A stretch of DNA of 56,279 nucleotides from Actinomycetes bacterium (lineage in GTDB: Bacteria > Actinomycetota > Acidimicrobiia > Acidimicrobiales > Poriferisodalaceae): the NCBI GenBank assembly GCA_024228575.1, contig JAAETH010000467.1:1-56279 (forward strand), in the 5' to 3' direction. This document shows positions 34,660 through 43,208 of the stretch, one piece after another (the first letter of the stretch is position 1; each line of letters begins with the position of its first letter). The notes below the pieces were generated by a model. The model had not been told where the DNA came from. It searched no databases and was given only the letters and a program-made list of their open reading frames with translations. The position numbers and the translations under genes were made by a program.

Positions 34660-35211
34660 TCAGAACAACCTCAGCCCATATTCTCCACCGACGATGACGT
34701 GAACCGTCTCCGACGCAGTCCCGTTCTTCCACGAACCCTGCACGATCAGGTCGAACTCGGTGATCTCGCCGAGCTCTTCCACACTGACGGTCACCACCAG
34801 GGTTCCGGTTCCGGTGAGGGGAACCACGAGGAGGCCCGAATCGGGGGGAACGGTGATGTTGAACGGCATCGCCACCTGGGTTGTTTTGCCCTCGGCGCCC
34901 ACGTGCCAGCCTGTCAAGGTGAACTCGGCGGGTTTGTCGGGTTCGACCTCGATGAGGTTCGAGCTGACCTGCACGATAGCGAGGTCGGTCTCCTCGCCCG
35001 CTGGGGTTGCGGCCACGGCGGCTGCTGCTGCGGCGGCCACAGCTGCCCCTCCACCCACGACGGCGATGATGCCGTTGTAGCCACCGGTCTCCTCACAGTC
35101 GGCTGGCGACGAACAGTCGTGGGCGGCCGCCGAGTCGGCCCAGCTGACCACCGGCACAAGAACGATGCCCAGGATCATGGCCGTGGTGATCCGGCGGGCG
35201 AGACGCGTCAT
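34660..35211 (-). CDS. Envelope cassette gene 4: exported/membrane-anchored Ig-like protein, function unknown
   Basis: A 183-residue protein. It has an N-terminal signal or anchor (RITTAMILGIVLVPVVSWAD), a short loop with two cysteines (HDCSSPADCEETGG), then an Ala-rich membrane helix (about 50-70). An outer beta-sandwich of about 100 residues follows, with Ig-like strands (EVEPDKPAEFTLTGWHVG, then TGTGTLVVTVSVEELGE). Its ATG overlaps the gene 3 stop (ATGA, 35208-35211), and gene 5 starts 2 bases after its stop. The long frame extends upstream through gene 3 in another phase; the start chosen is the first Met with a proper signal sequence. Confidence 0.75.
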   Translation of the reverse strand: MTRLARRITTAMILGIVLVPVVSWADSAAAHDCSSPADCEETGGYNGIIAVVGGGAAVAAAAAAAVAATPAGEETDLAIVQVSSNLIEVEPDKPAEFTLTGWHVGAEGKTTQVAMPFNITVPPDSGLLVVPLTGTGTLVVTVSVEELGEITEFDLIVQGSWKNGTASETVHVIVGGEYGLRLF

Positions 35212-35882
35212 CGCCGCCCCCAGGAGATCGCCCTGTTGGCGGTGGGTCCGTATCGATGCAGCAGATGGCCGAGCACGATGCCGTACAAGCCGTGTCCGAC
35301 CAGACCCGTCGCAAGAAACGCAGGATCGTCGAGGCGAACTTCGAGGAACCGCGGATACAACATCATCATGAAGAATTGGAGGGTCTCGGCCCATATGAGC
35401 CCCTGCCACCATTTCGCCCGCGGCAGGATGAGCGCCAGCATCATACCGAAGCTGATGCCGTTCCAGAAGTGATAGGCCCACCCAACTCCCACCGCGAGGT
35501 CGTCGGTCTCGGGTTTGCCGGTGATGATGCTGCCGAAGATCGGATGAGCCCGGTAGGGGTTGAAATCGAGTCCGAAGATCTCGACGAGCAGTGGCCTCGA
35601 TGTGTCGTAGGCGACGGTCGCGATCAGGCCGAACAATGCGCCGGCGACGATGCGATTCGAGAAGATGCGGGCCCGGTCGGTCCTTCCCTGGCCGAGGAAG
35701 GCGACGATGACCAGGAAGGCGCTTGCGGGCAGCACCACGAACCCGGCTAGCCATGTCATGGAGAGATCCCACAAGATGTGGGCCGCCAAGGCGACACCAG
35801 ACGTGGAAGCCAAAGCGACCAACACCACGAGCTCGTGCACAGGCAGATGTTCGGTTCGCCGTTGCTCATCAGGCCTGGTCAC
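35208..35882 (-). CDS. Envelope cassette gene 3: polytopic membrane protein, function unknown
   Basis: A 224-residue protein with six or so membrane segments starting at HELVVLVALASTSGVALAAH. Polar residues inside the membrane part look conserved-like: GWAYHFWNGISFG (about residue 143), AETLQFFMMM and GLVGHGLYGIVLGHLLHRYG near the C-terminus, giving three His and one Glu in or near helices, reminiscent of a metal or catalytic site (inference). GTG 35882 was chosen because it overlaps the gene 2 stop as GTGA and has TGGAG upstream; an ATG at 35990 would give a 112-base overlap with gene 2 and a Pro-rich extension. Confidence 0.75.
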   Translation of the reverse strand: MTRPDEQRRTEHLPVHELVVLVALASTSGVALAAHILWDLSMTWLAGFVVLPASAFLVIVAFLGQGRTDRARIFSNRIVAGALFGLIATVAYDTSRPLLVEIFGLDFNPYRAHPIFGSIITGKPETDDLAVGVGWAYHFWNGISFGMMLALILPRAKWWQGLIWAETLQFFMMMLYPRFLEVRLDDPAFLATGLVGHGLYGIVLGHLLHRYGPTANRAISWGRR

Positions 35883-36997
35883 GACGGACTGCTCCAGCTC
35901 GGCGGGTTGCCCGGCGGCGGGTTCTGTGGCGGGCGAGTGTTGTCGGGAGGTGGTTCGGACGACCGTTCTCGCCGGAGCCTCGAGATCCACCTTCGAAGCG
36001 CGGAGAACAGGCGATTTGTCACCGAGGTGATGTCACCGTTCATGGGAAGGAAGGCAACATAACCGAACAACATCGTGGCCAACACGACGAGCTGTTCCTT
36101 GCGAGCGGTGTCCGAAACACGCTCCTGGTTCATCGATACGTAGGCGAGGATCATCGGCAATCCGACGGCCAAGAGCCCTCTGAAGACACCGGGAATACGG
36201 TTTCGCTTCCCGATCGCTCCACCGAAACGCCTCGCCAGAGCAGGCCCGAACCGCATGCCCGCAAACGTGAGCAGGCCGATGACAGCAGGGAACATTCGCT
36301 GGGAGACAAGCCCGGACTCGCTGGAGGTATCAGCATGGGTCGAGGCGTAGAAAACCCCGAACAACACGGTGGTCAGCAGTGGTATGGCAAGCGAACTCCC
36401 CCCCTTGGGGAGGATCTTGCGGAGCTGGCTCTGGATGGGTCTGCGAAGAGCGATGACCACGACGAGGCTGATGATTCCGCCAAGAGCCTGCAGGAATCCG
36501 ATCTTGGCGCTGCAGACGTACATGCCCCAGGTCTTGGGCGTCTCACGCGTGCAATCACCTTCGGGCAGGACGCCGCTGATGAGATCGCCGGGCAACTTGA
36601 GGACCGGCCACAACACCACCGACATCAGGATGGTCGAGACGACCGCGAGAAGGCCCAACAGCGCTCCCATGCCCGGCTTCTCCAGTCCGCCGAGGAAGCC
36701 TGCCACCTTGTCGGTAACTGGTACATCGGCGCCAACCGGTGCACCGACGGCGTCGGATGACGATGCAGCCGAGTGTTCGGGTTCGATCAACAGCGATGCG
36801 TCGACCCAACCCTCCCAGCCGTCGCGGGCGACAACATTTGCCCAGCCGGTCGTTTCGGCCAGGACCCGGAGCTGGGTTCCGCCGGGAAGGGTCAGGGTCG
36901 GAGGAACCGCCGGATCCGGATATGGCCAGGCCGCAAGACCTCCAGCGGGCGCCATGTGAGTCGGCTGCCAACCGGTGTCGCCGACACCGTCCTCCAT
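35879..36997 (-). CDS. Envelope cassette gene 2: SH3-like domain plus polytopic membrane protein, function unknown
   Basis: A 372-residue protein. The N-terminus carries an SH3b-like module (about residues 33-72: LPGGTQLRVLAETTGWANVV, then WEGWVDASLL). A linker follows, then about six membrane segments from 108 to 325. One loop has a cysteine pair (GDCTRETPKTWGMYVCSAK). The C-terminal cytoplasmic tail is basic, then Pro-rich (RRERSSEPPPDNTRPPQNPP). It begins 12 bases after gene 1 stops and overlaps gene 3 by 4 bases (GTGA). Outside SH3 placement suggests it may read peptidoglycan or a partner protein (inference). Confidence 0.75.
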   Translation of the reverse strand: MEDGVGDTGWQPTHMAPAGGLAAWPYPDPAVPPTLTLPGGTQLRVLAETTGWANVVARDGWEGWVDASLLIEPEHSAASSSDAVGAPVGADVPVTDKVAGFLGGLEKPGMGALLGLLAVVSTILMSVVLWPVLKLPGDLISGVLPEGDCTRETPKTWGMYVCSAKIGFLQALGGIISLVVVIALRRPIQSQLRKILPKGGSSLAIPLLTTVLFGVFYASTHADTSSESGLVSQRMFPAVIGLLTFAGMRFGPALARRFGGAIGKRNRIPGVFRGLLAVGLPMILAYVSMNQERVSDTARKEQLVVLATMLFGYVAFLPMNGDITSVTNRLFSALRRWISRLRRERSSEPPPDNTRPPQNPPPGNPPSWSSPS

Positions 36998-37009
36998 GCC
37001 CGCCGCCCC

Positions 37010-37960
37010 TCAGCCCGCTGCCAGGACCCGTAGCTCGGCGAATCCTCCCGTCGAGGAGTTCTCCTGCCCCGTGAACGTCAGGACGATCGTTCGGCCAACG
37101 ATGTCGGGTTCGACGGTCACATCGGGATCTGGCGATCCCTCCAGTCCGACAACGGCCTCCCAGACCGAAACCCCGGAGCCATCGAGCACCTGCACGAGGA
37201 CGGTCTCGAAGCCATGTGCGGTTCGGAACCCAGAGTCGTAGTGTGCTGCGTTCGAAACGATCTCGATCGCCGCTATCGGGTAGTCGGCTACAGCCGCCCA
37301 CCTGAGGGTCGAGGCGGCATCACTGTTGCTGTACGAGGCCCACGAGGTGGTCGCGTCGCCGTCGACAGCGAACCTGGCATCCCAATTGCCACAACGGCGC
37401 GAACTCGCTGTCACCGAACCCGAGGCGGTGATGTCGACGTCGGGTGGTTGGGTTGTTGTGGTGGCTTGGGTGGTTGTCGTGGCCTCAGTGGTGGTCGTTG
37501 CGAAAGTGGTTGTCGTGACCTCTGAGGTCGTCGTCGTGCACGCTTCGGGCGGCGTGGTGGTCGTGGGTGGTGCGGTGTCTGCGGCGGTGGTCGGTGGAGC
37601 AGAAGTTGTACTCGCTGAGCCACCGGCCACCACCGAGGTGGTGGCCGACGTCTCGGTCTCGCCCCCGCCTGAACGCCCCATCGTGTAGGCAGCTCCGAGC
37701 AGCACCATCGCAGCGACGACGCCAGCGACCCAGCGCCAGGTGTTGATGTTGCCCGGTGACGGCGTCATCGTCGACCCGGGTTCAGGAGCCTCCGCCGGAG
37801 GTGGTCCTGTCGGGCCGCCGGCCGAAGGTGGTTGCGTCGGAGGCGTCATGGGCGGCCCGGTTGGCGGGTCCCAAGCCGGAGTCTGTTGTGGAGGCGGGCC
37901 CGGTGGTGGTCCCGAAGGCGGCCGCGACTCGGGTGGTGGTCCGACCGGTGTATCGCTCAT
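37010..37960 (-). CDS. Envelope cassette gene 1: Pro-rich/TM/Thr-rich/discoidin-like protein, function unknown
   Basis: A 316-residue single-pass protein. Residues 1-70 are a cytoplasmic Pro/Gly-rich tail with repeated PPP and GPP. A transmembrane helix lies at about 75-94. Residues about 105-172 are an extracytoplasmic Thr-rich stalk with TTTT runs separated by short spacers, likely a glycosylation target. Residues about 175-316 resemble a galactose-binding/discoidin (F5/8C or NADase-type glycan-binding) domain: SGSVTASSRRCGNWDARFAV, DGDATTSWAS, AAIEIVSNA, IVLTFTG. AGGAG lies 8 bases before the ATG at 37960. It is the promoter-proximal gene of the cassette; a downstream gene of an MFS transporter lies 70 bases upstream on the same strand. 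Confidence 0.8.
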   Translation of the reverse strand: MSDTPVGPPPESRPPSGPPPGPPPQQTPAWDPPTGPPMTPPTQPPSAGGPTGPPPAEAPEPGSTMTPSPGNINTWRWVAGVVAAMVLLGAAYTMGRSGGGETETSATTSVVAGGSASTTSAPPTTAADTAPPTTTTPPEACTTTTSEVTTTTFATTTTEATTTTQATTTTQPPDVDITASGSVTASSRRCGNWDARFAVDGDATTSWASYSNSDAASTLRWAAVADYPIAAIEIVSNAAHYDSGFRTAHGFETVLVQVLDGSGVSVWEAVVGLEGSPDPDVTVEPDIVGRTIVLTFTGQENSSTGGFAELRVLAAG

Positions 37961-38030
37961 CGGGGGCTCCTATCCCTGCCCTTCCCGGCGAGCGTCGCCC
38001 TGGGCGTGGATCGTTGTCTAGGGCCGGAAG

Positions 38031-39326
38031 TCAGTTCGGGGCAGTGGCTGCTTGTTCGCGTGCAGCGGCAACCTTTGCAGACGTCAGCCGTGGGGCCGCG
38101 TACAACAGCAGGACTATGTGCAACAAACCCGACAGCAGCCACGGTAGACGCAGCGCCGTCTCGCGCGAAGTAGTCCCGTCTCCGAATGCGACCACAAGAC
38201 CACCGAGTAGTGACCCGAGCGGCATCATACCCCATCCGAAGAACCGGTAGACCGAGTTGACCCTGCCCAGCAGGCCGTCTGGGATCACAGTCTGGCGCAG
38301 CGACACGGTGATGACGTTCCAGACAACCCCGAGGATCACGGCCAGACCGAAGAAGAACCACACGACCATCCAGTTCGACTGCAGTCCGATGACGATATTG
38401 ATCGCTCCGCCTCCGATCAGGGTCACGAGCAGCAACGGACCCTCACCCACACGTTTGGCCACGGGTGACGCGACAAATCCGCCTATGACCCCACCGACCG
38501 CTGCGCCGGTGCCGAGAAGGGCGAACTCGGTCGCCGATGTGTCGAGCACCTCCTGGCCGAACAACACCAAGGTCGCGAAGGGAATCATGCCGAGCATGTT
38601 CAACACGCCGAGAGTGATCGCCAGTGGGCGCAACAGTTCGTGGCTCCACAACCACCTCAGACCTTCCTTCAATTCGTCTCGCCAGGGTGCACGATCGTCA
38701 TTGGTCTGGGGTGTGAAGTCGCCGGGGATCGACGCCACTATCCCGGCCGCGACGGCGAACGTCGCCGCATCGACGAAGAAGGGCAGGGCGAATGCGACAC
38801 CGATCAAGAGGCTGCCGAGTGGCGGCCCTGCGAAGCTGTTGGCGACCAGCTCGGCGCTCCAAAGGCGGCCGTTGGCCTTCTCGAGATCGTCCTTGTCGAC
38901 GACGGCGGGCAAGAACGTCTGGCTGGCGTTGTCGCGCAGTACTTCGGCACATCCGAGAAGCAGGGTTGCGACGAGCACGACGACGTACATGGACACATTG
39001 GTCCCCGACACCGATTCGAGTTCGGCCGGTCCGGGCAACCCACTGGACTTCCAAGCAACAAACGCTGCGACACCGAGGGTCAGGGCAGCGCGCACAGAGT
39101 CCATCGAGACCATCAGACGTCGCCTGTCGACCCTATCGGTGATGACACCCGCCGGGAGGGAGAACAAGAGCCAGGGAAGCCGCTGGGCCGCCGCTACGAG
39201 TGCGATGAGTGTTGCGTTCCTGGTGACACCCGAAGCGAGCCACGGGTAGGCGATGATTCCGATGCCGTCGCCAAGATTGGAAATGGTGCTGGCGCCGACC
39301 AGCCGCAGGTATCCACGATTCCTCAT
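38031..39326 (-). CDS. Major facilitator superfamily transporter
   Basis: An about 431-residue MFS permease with 11-12 membrane segments and the motif-A-like loop GVITDRVDRRRLM (about residues 62-74). It resembles the enterobactin-exporter/macrolide efflux type (EntS/MefA-like, DUF894) by the region DNASQTFLPAVVDKDDLEKANG and the repeat GLLGRVNSVYRFFGWG. A drug or metabolite exporter is likely; the substrate is unknown. ATG 39326 is preferred over GTG 39332. It lies upstream of the six-gene cassette on the same strand, 70 bases away; cotranscription is possible but not required. Confidence 0.85.
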   Translation of the reverse strand: MRNRGYLRLVGASTISNLGDGIGIIAYPWLASGVTRNATLIALVAAAQRLPWLLFSLPAGVITDRVDRRRLMVSMDSVRAALTLGVAAFVAWKSSGLPGPAELESVSGTNVSMYVVVLVATLLLGCAEVLRDNASQTFLPAVVDKDDLEKANGRLWSAELVANSFAGPPLGSLLIGVAFALPFFVDAATFAVAAGIVASIPGDFTPQTNDDRAPWRDELKEGLRWLWSHELLRPLAITLGVLNMLGMIPFATLVLFGQEVLDTSATEFALLGTGAAVGGVIGGFVASPVAKRVGEGPLLLVTLIGGGAINIVIGLQSNWMVVWFFFGLAVILGVVWNVITVSLRQTVIPDGLLGRVNSVYRFFGWGMMPLGSLLGGLVVAFGDGTTSRETALRLPWLLSGLLHIVLLLYAAPRLTSAKVAAAREQAATAPN

Positions 39327-39367
39327 CGCCACAGTGTCTAGTCGCGATTCGCTTCGGGAGCAGGCGA

Positions 39368-40294
39368 CTATTCGGTGACAAAATCGATGAGGCGCTCGAC
39401 CGAATTGATGAGGCTGACATCGAGATCGGTGAACGATTCGACCTGGCCGACGACACGTCGCCAGAATGCGGGTGGCTCACCGACGCCCAGTGCATCGCAG
39501 ATTCCCGTCTTCCAGTCGGTGCCCATGGGCACCCGCGGCCACGCCTCGATGCCGACGACCTGGGGCTTGACGGCCTCCCACACATCGACGAATGGGTGGC
39601 CGAGCACCAGCACGTGCGACTGATCGACCGCGGCGGCGATTCGTGCCTCCTTGGTGCCTTCGATCATGTGGTCGAGGAGAACTCCGAGCCGACGGGTGTG
39701 TCCTGGCTGGAACTCGGCAATCATCGCCGCCAGATCGTCGGCTCCATGCATGGGCTCGACCACAACACCTACATGGCGCAGGTCGTCGCCCCAGATCTTC
39801 TCGATCAGCTCGGCGTCGTGTACGCCTTCGACCCAGATGCGCGCGGCCCGAGCGACCTTGGCCTTGACCGTCGGAGCGCTGACCGATCCCGAGCGTGTTG
39901 TTGCCGGCGCCACGGGGGCGATCTTGGGTTGGACAAGCGATACGTTGCGTCCGTCGATCCGGAAGGCTCCGGGAAGTCGGCGGTGAGTGCTGATCCGTCC
40001 GTCGGCAAGCCTCAGCTTGACCGCTGACGACGAGACCGAGATGACATGGCCGCGCCTGCCACTCGCGTTGTGCCACACGACCAGATCCCTGGTCGCCGCG
40101 ACCTCGGGATATGACGACGGATGTCGCCGGCGGAAATCGTCGACGCTGCCGGCGAGGATGCCAGAGGTCTTCCATCGAGGTGTTTGTGTCCTGGCCACAG
40201 ATGCTGAAGGTACCGAACCCTCGATTCCGAAGGGGGTTTGTCCGACAGGGACTGAAAGTGGCGAGTCCATCACGTCAGGTGGGTGTTTCGTCAC
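39368..40294 (-). CDS. DUF3097 family protein
   Basis: A 308-residue protein of the actinobacterial DUF3097 family. Typical features are the N-terminal beta domain (DLVVWHNASGRRGHVISVS) and the central block WVEGVHDAELIEKIWGDDLR, followed by VVVEPMHGADDL and HVLVLGHPFVDVWEAVKP, which resemble a Toprim-like arrangement (EGxxDAE and D-x-D-type segments). The function is not established. ATG 40294 or the internal ATG 40270 could be the start. It is divergent from the large secreted protein gene, with 122 bases or so between them. Confidence 0.85.
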   Translation of the reverse strand: MTKHPPDVMDSPLSVPVGQTPFGIEGSVPSASVARTQTPRWKTSGILAGSVDDFRRRHPSSYPEVAATRDLVVWHNASGRRGHVISVSSSAVKLRLADGRISTHRRLPGAFRIDGRNVSLVQPKIAPVAPATTRSGSVSAPTVKAKVARAARIWVEGVHDAELIEKIWGDDLRHVGVVVEPMHGADDLAAMIAEFQPGHTRRLGVLLDHMIEGTKEARIAAAVDQSHVLVLGHPFVDVWEAVKPQVVGIEAWPRVPMGTDWKTGICDALGVGEPPAFWRRVVGQVESFTDLDVSLINSVERLIDFVTE

Positions 40295-40416
40295 AAACAG
40301 GATTCACATACCCACGCTCTGTGCGCTACCGACAGATACTGGCTCTCCTTCAGAAGCCGGCTGGATCGACAGCACAGTCTCTAGCAACACACCCTCGACC
40401 AGCAAGGTATGACCCC

Positions 40417-43197
40417 GTGGACCACAAGTCGGTGAAACGCATGATCAGGGTGGGTGTTGTCCTCACCGCTCTAGCCGCGGTGGGACTCATCGCCGTCGGC
40501 CAATCGGGCTCTGGCGCGAACGGCGCACAGAGCCTCCAAAACGCCGACGTTCGCACCGACACTCCCGTCGCCACCGATGGGCGCGCCTATGCGGGAACCC
40601 AAAGGGGCGACCGCATCGTCGTCGGAGGAACGTTCACCTCGCTTGAACCCGACGAGGGTAAGACGGCCATCTCTCAGGCGTACCTCTATGTCTACGACGT
40701 CAACTCGGGCGACCTCGATCCCAACCAGTTCACCCTCGACAACCGGGTCAGCGTGGTGATCCCAGCGTCAGAGGACGATGCTGTGTTCGTCGGTGGCAGG
40801 TTCACCGATATCGGTGGCACGACCAGGCAGAAGCTGGCCAAGATCGATCTCGACGCTGGCACGGTCATCACCGAGTTCGTCGCCCACACCGACGGCCAGG
40901 TCAAGGACCTGGTGTTGGTCGGTGACACCCTGTTCCTGACGGGTGGATTCACCCAGGTGAACAGCGTCGAACGTCTCGGGCTCGCCGCTGTTGATGCGAC
41001 CACCGGTGCCGTCAGAACCGACTTCGACTTCCCGCTGACGACCTACATCGGCCAGGTCGACGGAGCGATCGGGCAACGATTGGGCACCACGCCAGACGAT
41101 CAGACGCTTGTCGTGATGCATCGCGGCAAGTTCGTCGACGGTCTCGATCATCGAGGGATAGCGATGATCGACATCGCTGCAACACCCGCTCTGCTGCCGT
41201 GGCGAACCGACTTCTGGGACTCCACCACGGTCATCTCCATCGTCGACGGCGAGGTTTCCCCCGACGGCACCTACCTCGTCGTCGGAGGGGGTTGGGGTGA
41301 TAGTCCGCCCTGGCGCGACACTGCGGTCGCCTTCCCCGTTACTGGGGGACCCGATACCGACCCTCTCTGGGTGACACGAAACCACGACTCCACATTTGCC
41401 GTCGCTATCGACGACAACGCCGTCTACATCGGTGGTCATTTCTGCTGGACCGAGGGCCCGACGACCCCAGAACCGTGGGGCAACCCGCCCTCGGGGAGTT
41501 GCCCGAACAAGACTCGAAATGACCCGACGGAGGTCTACCGCGACACGTTTGCCGCACTCGACCCCACGACCGGCAAGGCCATCAAGTACGCGCCGGACTC
41601 CGACGCTCGCAACGGGATTCGTAGCATCGAGATCGTCCCTGCTGGCATGCTGGTCGGTGGTGACCAGACGTGGACGGCCGACGTCAGGACCGGACGGTCC
41701 GCTCTGTTCGACATCGCAGAAGCCCGCGAGGATCTCGCCCTGTCGGGAACGGCGACCCACTCGTCGAGTTGGGGTGGCCACGAGCCCGAAAGAGCCATCG
41801 ACGGCAATCGCGACAGACATCTCTTCAGCCACACGATCGCCGCGACCAACTCCGAGGCCCAGCCGTGGTGGAGCGTCGACCTCGGTGAGGTGAAGCCGGT
41901 CTCGACCATCTCGTTGTGGACCCGCAGCGACTGCTGCTTGAGCGAATTCTCCGATGTGTGGGTCTTCACAAGCGAGCAGCCTTTCGCAAGCGACAACCCA
42001 GCGATCCTGTCGCAAGACCCCAACGTGGTGTCGACGTTCCTCGCCGGGTCGCAGGACCGCATGACCTCGGTCGACTCGTGGACCGACGCAAGGTATGTCA
42101 GGGTCCAGCTCGACGGGACCGGCCAGCTGTTCTTGTCCGAGGTCTCGGTCTATCTCGACACGGGCATCGGAGGTCCAGACGCAACACCTCCATCCGCCAC
42201 CTTCGACTCGCCCGCGGATGGAGGCGAGGTACAGGCTCCCATCCGTCTGGTTGGCACCGCGAGCGACAACCAGTCGGTCGACGGGATCCTTGTCGAGGTT
42301 CAGAACCGCGACACGAGCAGCTGGCTACGCTTCGACGGCTCCTGGGGGAGCTGGCAGCAGCAGTTTGCGACCATGGCCGGGCCAGGAGCCACGAGCACGG
42401 ATTGGACGTTCGACATCGCCGCGGCCGTTCCAGGCCGCTACAAGGCCTCGGTTCGAGCCGTCGACGCCGCCGGGAACTCCCACGACCTGATGACGGTCAA
42501 GTTCGAGGTGGTGGGTGGCGGTGCCACACCTGCGTCTGTCACGATCAGCTCCCCCCAGGACGACGAGCTCATCGCCGGGTCGAGTCTGAACGCCGTGGGA
42601 ACCGCAACCGACGCTGTTGAGGTGGGGGCGGTCAAGGTGTCGGTTCGCGATCGCAGCACGGACCTGTGGCTGCACTCCGACGGCTCGTTCGGGTCGTGGC
42701 AGGACCACGAGGCAACCCTCGCCACGCCGGGCGCAGCGAGCACCGATTGGACATTCAGCAGCGCCCTTGCGGCTGGTTCGTACAAGTTGTTCGTGACAGT
42801 CATCGACGCCGAAGGTGTAGCGGCTTCGGAAACCACCGCCAAGTTTGTGGTCGGCGCCGACGACGAGGTGCCCACGGTGACCGTGACATCTCCGACACTC
42901 GATCAACAGGTTCCGGTCGGAATGGTCGACCTCGCAGGAACCGCAACGGACAACACGTCTGTGGTCCAGGTCGAGTTCGCCCTGCGAGATCGGGTCTCCA
43001 AGCAGTGGCTGCAACCCGACGGCACGTGGGGTTCGTGGACCCGGCTCGAGGCAATCCCGAGCAACCAAGGGACACAGCTGAGCGGCTGGTCGTATCAGCA
43101 GAACCTGCCAGCCGGCAGCTACAAGATGTACGTGATCTCATACGACCAGGCCGGCAACGAAAGCGCCGAGTTCATCTGGACGTTTGCCGTCGCGTGA
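40417..43197 (+). CDS. Large secreted protein: beta-propeller-like, discoidin-like and three Ig-like repeats
   Basis: A 926-residue exported protein. It has a signal peptide (KRMIRVGVVLTALAAVGLIA). Residues about 40-430 form repeated WD/PQQ-like blades (VGGTFTSLEP, VGGRFTDIGG, LTGGFTQVNS, IGGHFCWTEG). Residues about 441-580 are a discoidin/F5/8C-like domain (ALSGTATHSSSWGGHEPERA). From 588 there are three tandem Ig-like repeats about 115 residues apart, each containing a WL-x-x-DG-(S/T)-(W/F)-GSW motif. GTG 40417 is preceded by AAGGT at good spacing; GTG 40432 and ATG 40441 are alternatives. It probably binds carbohydrate or a surface polymer; no enzyme active site is evident. It ends 11 bases before a convergent gene. 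Confidence 0.8.
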   Translation: MDHKSVKRMIRVGVVLTALAAVGLIAVGQSGSGANGAQSLQNADVRTDTPVATDGRAYAGTQRGDRIVVGGTFTSLEPDEGKTAISQAYLYVYDVNSGDLDPNQFTLDNRVSVVIPASEDDAVFVGGRFTDIGGTTRQKLAKIDLDAGTVITEFVAHTDGQVKDLVLVGDTLFLTGGFTQVNSVERLGLAAVDATTGAVRTDFDFPLTTYIGQVDGAIGQRLGTTPDDQTLVVMHRGKFVDGLDHRGIAMIDIAATPALLPWRTDFWDSTTVISIVDGEVSPDGTYLVVGGGWGDSPPWRDTAVAFPVTGGPDTDPLWVTRNHDSTFAVAIDDNAVYIGGHFCWTEGPTTPEPWGNPPSGSCPNKTRNDPTEVYRDTFAALDPTTGKAIKYAPDSDARNGIRSIEIVPAGMLVGGDQTWTADVRTGRSALFDIAEAREDLALSGTATHSSSWGGHEPERAIDGNRDRHLFSHTIAATNSEAQPWWSVDLGEVKPVSTISLWTRSDCCLSEFSDVWVFTSEQPFASDNPAILSQDPNVVSTFLAGSQDRMTSVDSWTDARYVRVQLDGTGQLFLSEVSVYLDTGIGGPDATPPSATFDSPADGGEVQAPIRLVGTASDNQSVDGILVEVQNRDTSSWLRFDGSWGSWQQQFATMAGPGATSTDWTFDIAAAVPGRYKASVRAVDAAGNSHDLMTVKFEVVGGGATPASVTISSPQDDELIAGSSLNAVGTATDAVEVGAVKVSVRDRSTDLWLHSDGSFGSWQDHEATLATPGAASTDWTFSSALAAGSYKLFVTVIDAEGVAASETTAKFVVGADDEVPTVTVTSPTLDQQVPVGMVDLAGTATDNTSVVQVEFALRDRVSKQWLQPDGTWGSWTRLEAIPSNQGTQLSGWSYQQNLPAGSYKMYVISYDQAGNESAEFIWTFAVA
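42182..43190 (+). repeat. Three in-gene Ig-like repeats
   Basis: The 3' third of the secreted protein gene encodes three homologous modules starting near 42182, 42530 and 42870. Each ends in a WTF-type strand and carries WLRFDGSWGSW, WLHSDGSFGSW or WLQPDGTWGSW. They are protein-level repeats with diverged DNA. Confidence 0.8.
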
Positions 43198-43208
43198 CCC
43201 GGCCTAGG

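Noticed and set aside
35879-35990. A 260-residue start at ATG 35990 for cassette gene 3
   Set aside because: It would overlap gene 2 by 112 bases and add a Pro/Ser-rich tail; the GTGA overlap at 35882 with an SD is the simpler start.
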